From NCBI GenBank assembly GCA_018398765.1, contig JAHBMJ010000074.1, positions 10,001 through 57,715 of the forward strand: a DNA stretch of 47,715 bases. The letters run 5' to 3'. The first letter of the stretch is position 1, and each line of letters starts with the position of its first letter. The notes below the pieces were generated by a model. That model did not search any database. It was not told the origin of the DNA and worked only from the letters and a program-made list of their open reading frames with translations. The translations under genes and the position numbers were made by a program. The stretch comes from Chromera velia. Its lineage: Eukaryota > Sar > Chromeraceae. This document shows positions 41,770 to 47,715 of this stretch, piece by piece.

Positions 41770-44367
41770 TCTATATATAGAGAGAGAGAGATACAGATAC
41801 ACACAAACATGCGTCCACCTCTTTGTGGATGCATGCATGTTCACAAAAGCTTTCGACACAAGAAAGACATCGACGGACCAAATCCTCGGCCACCAATGCA
41901 ACCACACACTTCGCGCAGCACGGGCCTTCTCATTAATTAGTTCCTGTGCAGGGAGGGAGCACCACCCGTCCGACTCATTGATCGACCGACCGACTGACCG
42001 ACCTTTCTTCGTCGTTGACTTCTCGCTCCATCTCTTCAATCTCCTGCTCTGCCGTCCATCTCCTCCAGGTCTCCCGCTCTGTCTCCAGCTTTTCTCTCTC
42101 TCTCTTCTTGCTGCCGTTTTTGCGGTCGGATGAGTGGAAAGAATTTTGGAGGGAGGAGCAGGGGGCTGTCACTCTGGAGTTGTTGTTCAAATGAGAATCT
42201 AAAAAGACGGGTGCTGAAGAAGAAGAAGAAGAAGGCAGGAGCGTCCCTGTCCCAATTGCCCCAACCACAAAACAAGAATTCGCGGCAGCACTTCTACTGC
42301 TGCTGTCTTCGATTCCCCCCGACTCTCTTTTTCTTTTTACTCCTCTGCTGTCACTGATATCCTCATCTGTGACGACAGACTCTCTGCCGGCTTCCACCTG
42401 CCCCCCTTGTCGCTTCACTCTGTCCCTTCGGCCTTCCCGCCTCTCCAACTGGTGTGTCTTTGTCTTTGCGCATGGCCAAGATGCACCTGGTGAAAGTGAA
42501 ACCAGTGCGTCGAGAATGGGTCGAAGAGACCGGAGGAACATCCTCTGGGTGATGGCAGAAACATCCAATGCTCCCCCATGCACAACATCCGAGACTCTCT
42601 GTTGCTGCTGCGGCTGCAAAACCCTTGTGTCCGCTCCATCCTTCAACAATGTGATTCGGGCTCCATGGGCCTTCGCAATGTCCCCCCCTTCTCCACCCCC
42701 CCCTGTGGCTCTCAGGCACACACCCATGTAGAATCTCTTCACTGCGACAGCGTGAACAGCAGCAAGTGCCGCTTTCCTCGTCGTCTCCGCCTCAGTCTCG
42801 ACAAACCCCAACCCCCCAAATTGATACCCCAGCAAACCGCTCCCCGCTAAAACCGCACTGCTGCTGTAACTTCCTAGAGCCTCCTCTCGAGGTTGCGGTG
42901 TTGGCATCGGCCCCCGGTCCAGCACCTCAGCAGCGACGGGGGCACTGCTGGAGGGCTGCTGCTGGTCGGGGTTGTGCATGGGTGAGCGCACTGGGGGGGC
43001 GGGTAGAATGTCACAGGGGAAGAGGGGTTCTAGCTCGGCCTCCTCGTCGTCCATCTCCCCTAAGGGGGGCGGGGGGGGATCGGGAGGATGAGGGAAAGGG
43101 CGCCCTCCCGGGGGGGAAGCCGTCTGGGCTATGTGGTCGTTTGCTTGAGCTCTCCCTAGTGCTGCCGTGTTTTGGTGGGGGGGGGGGAAACTAGAGGGGG
43201 CAGATGGGGCAGCCTCCAGGCCAAGTTGATGAGCCTGAAGGGGGACCATCGACGAAGAAGAAGCAGCAGCAGCAGAAAAGGAATTGTCAATCGGCATTCC
43301 TGATGGTTGAGGCACAACCCCTCTTGCGCAGCTGCCGTTTTTCCTCCTCTGCGTCAACTCTTTCAAGTTCTTCATAAGCATCTGCCTCCTCGAGTGTCTG
43401 CACAGACGCAAAGATACTGACGCCTTCCACCTTCGCTCCTCAGCCACATCTGTGGACATCCACAGTGCCTCTTGTACCATCACATCGTGCCGAGAGAGCG
43501 CAGGGTAAGCTGAGGGCTCAACATGAACATTTTTCAATTCCGCGTTGGCATTAGCGATAGCGAAAGGAGTCGCTGGGTCGGCGTAATTGGGTATCTGCTG
43601 CTGCTGCTGGAACTGCTGGTGGGACGATGAGGCCAGAGAAGCGGAACCTCCAGAACTTCCCCGGGGGGCAATCGAATGAGGGGGATGAGAATATCCCCCG
43701 GGGCCCCCCTCGCTCTGCTCTAGAGGAACTCCCACAGTCAGACTCGGACGGCCGTGAAGGGCCCCGCTCGGCTGAACTGAGTGATGACCTCCTGCTGCTG
43801 CTGTGCCAATACCCCCCCCCGCTCCGTGCGAGTGCCCCCCATGGAGGTTCCCCACATGGACATTGGCTGTGCCCCCATGCCCATGCCCCCCATGCGAATT
43901 TGTGCTTCCCCCATGGACGGGGCGGGAGACAACCATTCCTCCTCCTCCGCCTCCCGCACCCCCGTGTCCTCCGTGTGCGGGTTGTTGTCCGTGACCCCCC
44001 TGTCCCTGTAGGTGCATGGGGGGGGCACTTGGATGATGATGCTGCATCATGGGGCCTGCCTGATAAGAAGAACCTGTGTGTGGTTGTTGCGACGGCGCGT
44101 GTGTGTAGTTGTTGGATGAGGATGCAGCTGGGGGGATGGCGGAAGTCGGAGGAGGGAGATGCGGATTGCGGTGGGCGCTGTCTTGCAGGGATGAGGCACC
44201 TGTGTGTGTGTGCTGTCCCCCGTGAGGCTGGGTCTGCACCGGCCCCATCCGGGAACTCCCTCCAGCACCGACACCTGCCCGGCTCCTTCCGCCCCCTGAG
44301 GAATGATTCGCCGCATTTGCCCCCCCTGCTTGTGCAGTCTGGTAGCCGGGATGGCCCCCACCGAAGC
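40960..44367 (-). CDS. Gene H: HSA-domain protein, chromatin-complex subunit-like, 5' partial
   Basis: Exons 44367-42003, 41690-41632 and 41387-40960 (TGA) join in phase. The large exon opens Gly/His/Gln-rich (QGGHGQQPAHGGHGGAGG). Around 43500-43340 it carries an HSA-like helix: MVQEALWMSTDVAEERRWKA followed by SVSLRLCRHSRRQMLMKNLK. The spacing of Trp, the acidic residue before ER and the WK pair is typical of HSA domains, which bind actin and Arp proteins in SWI/SNF, SWR1/INO80 and Eaf1/EP400-type complexes. No helicase motor or SANT domain is seen in this gene. A coiled coil (EREKLETERETWRRWTAEQE) ends the exon. The tail (SEERERLQEARQTGKDLSLM) is charged. The first exon and start codon were not found. 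The nearest likeness is an Eaf1/EP400-like scaffold, but this rests on the HSA pattern alone. Confidence 0.6.
41565..41617. repeat. (CA)n-(GA)n microsatellite in a gene H intron
   Basis: Sense strand (CT)n-(GT)n between gene H exons 41690-41632 and 41387-40960. A CT/AT/GA palindromic block (41727-41793) lies in the intron on the other side. Confidence 0.85.
41727..41793. repeat. (CT)n-(AT)n-(GA)n palindromic microsatellite
   Basis: CTCTCT, then ATATAT...TATATA, then GAGAGA form a simple hairpin-capable inverted repeat. Confidence 0.8.
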
Positions 44368-44558
44368 CTGCAGGCACATGCGGCCGGCAGGAATAAAGGA
44401 ACAATAAAAAAGAGAACAAGACAAATGCAGGTAAGTTGGGAGGGAGGGAGGGAGCAAGGCAGAAAGAAGGGAGATGCAGAAGAGAGGGATCGATGGAGAG
44501 GAGAGAGAGCTCGTGCTGGTCCTGCGAACTTCTTTTTATCTTCACAGTCGCTTCCGCA

Positions 44559-44596
<38 letters not shown>

Positions 44597-44965
44597 CAAT
44601 CAATCAAACAACACATAGACAGACAACCTGCAGATCCGTACAAGCAGACAGAACCCGACACATAATCAAGCGAGACTACCGACATCAAAAACTACAAGCA
44701 CAGAATTGACTGATACCAAACCAGGCATATTCACTCACTTTCCCCCCCGCGACCCTCACTCGCTCACTCACGCTCACACACACACTCACACGCATACTCG
44801 CATTCAAACAGACTCACACAGTCTCACACGCACTCACACATCTCACATACTCTTACACACTCACTCTCTGTCTCTCTCTCTCTCTCTCACACACATACCT
44901 CCGGCTGTCTGCCTTCCGCTGCCCCTTCCCCTACCGGCCCCCTGTCCGGTATGGTCCATCTATTT

Positions 44966-44998
<33 letters not shown>

Positions 44999-45085
44999 CG
45001 GCCTCTAGCTTCGTATAGGCAGTCAGAGAGAGCCAGAGACGGAGATCGAAGTTCCAACGAGGGACCAGAGTCCTCCCTCAAATCC
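44368..45085. other. Upstream region of gene H with dense microsatellites
   Basis: Contains (CT)n at 44556-44593, (CACT)/(CA) repeats at 44750-44870 and (CT)n at 44960-44992. It probably holds the first intron or promoter of gene H. No defended exon. Confidence 0.4.
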
Positions 45086-45111
45086 TTTGTATGCCCTAGC
45101 TCTTGTGGCAG

Positions 45112-45366
45112 CAACAGAATTCCAGTCTCAGACCACTTCAGGGCCCACGATACGACGCGATAAGCGTGGAGACGTCAGAAAAGATTTCCCCCGGAACCTG
45201 CAAAAAGCCCGTCAGCGGCACGTGCAAACACGCATATACCAATGAGCTACAGGATGCCTTGAGAGGAGGGGAAGAGCGAATACCCCGTCACAAACAATGC
45301 TCACACCTCCTAAACCGTCTCCAAAGCCATGCACAGGAAGAACAAAGTGGACGACCAGAGACCTGA
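45112..45366 (+). CDS. Possible exon or ORF, plus strand
   Basis: After TGTGGCAG an open frame reads NSSLRPLQGPRYDAISVETS and ELQDALRGGEERIPRHKQCS, to a TGA at 45364. Composition is natural and unlike microsatellite-driven frames. A second plus frame (45297-45572) and a hydrophobic minus frame overlap it. No family recognised. Confidence 0.3.
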   Translation, partial: QQNSSLRPLQGPRYDAISVETSEKISPGTCKKPVSGTCKHAYTNELQDALRGGEERIPRHKQCSHLLNRLQSHAQEEQSGRPET

Positions 45367-45500
45367 GGGAGGCAGGGATTGTCACGGCAGGGAGCCTCAA
45401 GAACGCGGGTAGACATGAAAGGGGGGACAGAGGGAGGGAATGCCAGGACTGCATAGAAGCAGCAGAAGGGCAGTCAGAAAACGAAAGAGGATCAAAGAAG

Positions 45501-46162
45501 TTACTTTCCCCCCCTGCCGTAAGTCTCCGTGCCGGATCCCGGTACGGTATGGACCTTTCTCGGGGGCGTTGAGGACGATCCAACGCAAATAGTGTGATTG
45601 ATATCAAAATGTGCAAGCGTAACAAGATGAGGAAATAGAAACAGTACAAGATGCGCACACTTTGAGAGAACATGGAAACCAACCTGAAACAGAGACGGCA
45701 GCAGATCGGTGACAATGCAAAACAGTGCCCCCCTTCGTCGAAATGCTGGCACGACAATGACCCCTTCTGTCAAAAGGCCGAACAGTTGTTTGACACTGAA
45801 ACGATTTGACGCGCCATTTATGAAAGCAAACCGCCAAAGAGGAATGGAGACGGGTTTGAGACGGGGAATGAAGATTTGAACCCCCCAATTTGCGCGCAAA
45901 AAATTCTGCTTCACAGCAGTGCCTGCGCACAGGGGAAGCCCATATCAGTAGCAGTAGACGCGAAATCCTTATCAGCAACACATGCACACCAAGGCTGCAG
46001 TATAACACACTTGTGTTCAAGGCTAGCTCCTGAAAATTGATCAGAACCGATCGAAACGAGGTCACCAATTAAGGTGCATGACCCCGGAAAGCGTAGCGGG
46101 GGGTATACTTCTATTATACTTAATGCAGCAAGCCTTTTTTTCTTAGCCACACGCGCGTGCAC
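45501..46162 (-). CDS. Possible minus-strand coding fragments
   Basis: Two frames look coding. An upstream one (46162 to about 45929) contains SLEHKCVILQPWCACVADKD after ATTTTCAG. A downstream one (about 45927-45690) contains ANWGVQIFIPRLKPVSIPLW and SVKQLFGLLTEGVIVVPAFR before GTTGGT. They meet at TGTGCGCAG|GC in different frames, consistent with an acceptor or a frameshift. No family recognised. It could be an upstream exon set of gene H, but the phase does not fit. Confidence 0.3.
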
Positions 46163-46169
46163 GCGTTTT

Positions 46170-46833
46170 TTACTCGGTTAGAATTTCTTTGGCAATGCGA
46201 GAAGACAGAAGAGGGATGGGTAAAAGCACAAGCAAATAAATCGGAAAAGTTTGGGGAACTGAGTTTAAAGAAAGAGTTTTGATGGGGTGTTTAAAGCAGG
46301 AGTTCTTTGAAGGGATGGAAGACGTGCGGGATGCACCTTTGCACAATTAAAGTCTTTCTGATTAAAAGGGTAGCCTTTTTTCAATGAAAGAACTGAAGTG
46401 TTTCAAAGGTGCTGCCTTACATCCCCTCTGTCTCTTTTCTCTCTCTTTTGATTGTCCAACCTGTTGTGAAGCCGCGATTGATCAGCAGTATCAGGGTGAT
46501 CGAAGTCATACCTATTTTTGTCGCTGGTAGTTGTAGGACGGAATAAATTGATAAACTAGGTTAGATCCGCCTCTCATATATGGGGATGCGGCATACATAA
46601 AAAAACCTTCAATCAAGGTTAGATCCGCCTCTCATATATGGGGATACGGCATGCATGAAAAAACCCTTAATCATCGTTTTTTACTTGAATCTTAGAATAG
46701 GGGGGTCAGTACAGAAGGCCCTTAGAACCAAAAAAAGAACCATGCTGTTTAAACCTGCTTAGGGCACCTGGGGCCACCCTAGGTGGTTTTGCCTAAGTTT
46801 ATATAGAGCTGCCTCGGGCTTCATTATTGAGAG
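46170..46833. other. Intergenic region with a 58-bp duplication
   Basis: No coding-like frame. Holds the direct repeat at 46559-46674. Confidence 0.4.
46559..46674. repeat. 58-bp direct tandem duplication
   Basis: Copies 46559-46616 and 46617-46674 share GGTTAGATCCGCCTCTCATA and the following bases, with few mismatches. They contain an ATATATGGGGATRCGGCATR core. There is no spacer element between them. Confidence 0.85.
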
Positions 46834-47190
46834 TTGCCTGGGGCGAAGGTTGGTGCCAAAGGCACCGATCTTGTCATCACGAACCACGGTGCACGTGCCC
46901 GACCAGGTTCGCACGAGGGACGTACCGACGCGACCTCACGATCTATACGTGCATGCCGCGCATCAAAGGTCCGACCGGGTCATACAGACCGGCAGCAAGT
47001 AAGTAAGAGACCACTACGCGACCCATTTGAAATAGCTATGTGGGGGTTGCTGATGTGGAAGACTGTGGTGATGCATACGCCCCTTCTTGACAACTCTGTT
47101 GAGCTCTTGCATTGGGTTGCAGAGATGTCCAGAAGGGGGGGGCTGACGGACTGGCTCCGGTACTTCCCAACCACCCTGCTTATAGCGTAA
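46834..47190 (+). CDS. Possible exon(s), unknown
   Basis: A plus frame is open from about 46834 to a TAA at 47188. A strong donor (GTAAGTAAG at about 46999) could end an exon after GHTDRQQ. The later part reads LLDNSVELLHWVAEMSRRGG, then LTDWLRYFPTTLLIA. The minus strand is open over the same span with coding-like residues, so strand is uncertain. Confidence 0.28.
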   Translation: MPGAKVGAKGTDLVITNHGARARPGSHEGRTDATSRSIRACRASKVRPGHTDRQQVSKRPLRDPFEIAMWGLLMWKTVVMHTPLLDNSVELLHWVAEMSRRGGLTDWLRYFPTTLLIA

Positions 47191-47715
47191 CATATGCAGC
47201 GATTTGCACACGTGTGGAATCCCTCCTCTATCGATCTCATGACGGTGGGCGAGCGAGCCAAGACAAATCTATCCCGAACGGTTTCCAACAGTAAAACGGT
47301 CTCCAAAACAACCATACCTCTCAAGCTTTTTTAGGTAGTAAACAATATTTAAAAGCTTAAAACAAAGAGTTTTAAGCGATCAAACAGTACGATTTCCTGT
47401 TTTTAAATTAATTGGGTTTAGTGAGAGAAAAAAATATATTCTATTTGACCGCGCGGCGTGCATGTTTCGTGCGTCAACGCACGCGCCTGTCATGCATGCA
47501 ATTAAGGCGGCGGCGGGGAGCACCGGAATTAAGGCGGCTTTGCTGAGGAGCTGGGGTTGCTTTCACCATTCTTCCGGTGAGTCTGCAGTTCCGTGAGTCT
47601 ATGTGAAAACGGGACTAGACCGACTCCAACACTAATTCCGACTCCAAAATTTTTTTTAATATACAAACAGTTTAAACTAGTTTAAACATATTCAAAATCG
47701 TTTAAGTGTATCTTT
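47191..47715. other. Window end, AT-rich spacer
   Basis: No supported gene. A near-palindrome CGTGCGTCAACGCACG at about 47467-47482 resembles the arm of the 92-bp array palindrome. GGCGGC-type words repeat at 47505-47535. Confidence 0.4.

Noticed and set aside
43551..44561. 336-codon minus-strand and 360-codon plus-strand ORFs across gene H
   Set aside because: They are shadows of the gene H large exon, lacking the HSA segment and rich in Arg/Pro/Cys from GC bias.
45212..45757. 182-codon minus-strand ORF
   Set aside because: Hydrophobic, Cys/Leu/Ser-rich composition over a segment whose plus-strand frames look more natural; no splice support.

Overview
The window looks like nuclear DNA of a eukaryotic protist. 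Coding segments are bounded by GT...AG splice signals with compatible reading phases. There is no operon structure, and introns are long and packed with tri- and tetranucleotide microsatellites. A 286-base N run marks a draft scaffold. The mix of ankyrin and chromatin-type proteins, Gln/Pro/Ser/His/Gly-rich proteins, about 50% GC genes and AT-rich spacers would suit an alveolate such as a chromerid (Chromera-like). The taxon is inference; no diagnostic marker gene is present.

Layout. 0.2-5.4 kb: gene A (+), about 13 exons rebuilt by phase matching. 5.7-7.5 kb: gene C (-), convergent with A, holding a 92-bp tandem array at its second-last exon. 7.7-9.4 kb: gene B (+). 9.4-13.6 kb: purine-rich then AT-rich DNA with a nested inverted-repeat element. 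13.6-15.1 kb: an ankyrin-repeat gene (-) with one in-frame TAA. 15.6-16.2 kb: a GTTAC/GTAAC-rich tract. 16.4-19.5 kb: two weak ORFs, microsatellites and AT-rich spacer. 19.5-20.3 kb: an intronless P-loop kinase-like gene (-) with a MGGACC acylation signal. 20.4-23.0 kb: sparse. 23.1-40.3 kb: gene G (-), about 16 exons encoding a roughly 3,100-residue low-complexity protein. 41.0-44.4 kb: gene H (-), an HSA-domain protein. 44.4-47.7 kb: weak ORFs on both strands and a 58-bp direct duplication.

Genes H and G lie in tandem on the minus strand. H carries an HSA-like helix, the signature of actin-related-protein-binding subunits in SWI/SNF, SWR1 and NuA4-type chromatin complexes. G has no domain I can name, but its Q/P/S/G/H-rich composition suits a large nuclear scaffold or regulator.

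The most unusual signal is a repeated architecture seen four times (genes A, C twice, and G). A short insert, often palindromic, sits between two copies of a 34-62 bp duplication, and each duplication spans a 3' splice site (intron end plus exon start). Three of the inserts share the sense-strand motif TGCNTTTACTTTCA. This resembles an introner-like or hairpin-mediated process tied to splice acceptors, and it is the best candidate here for an undescribed system. A second unusual signal is that many introns begin and end with tandem expansions of their own splice signals.
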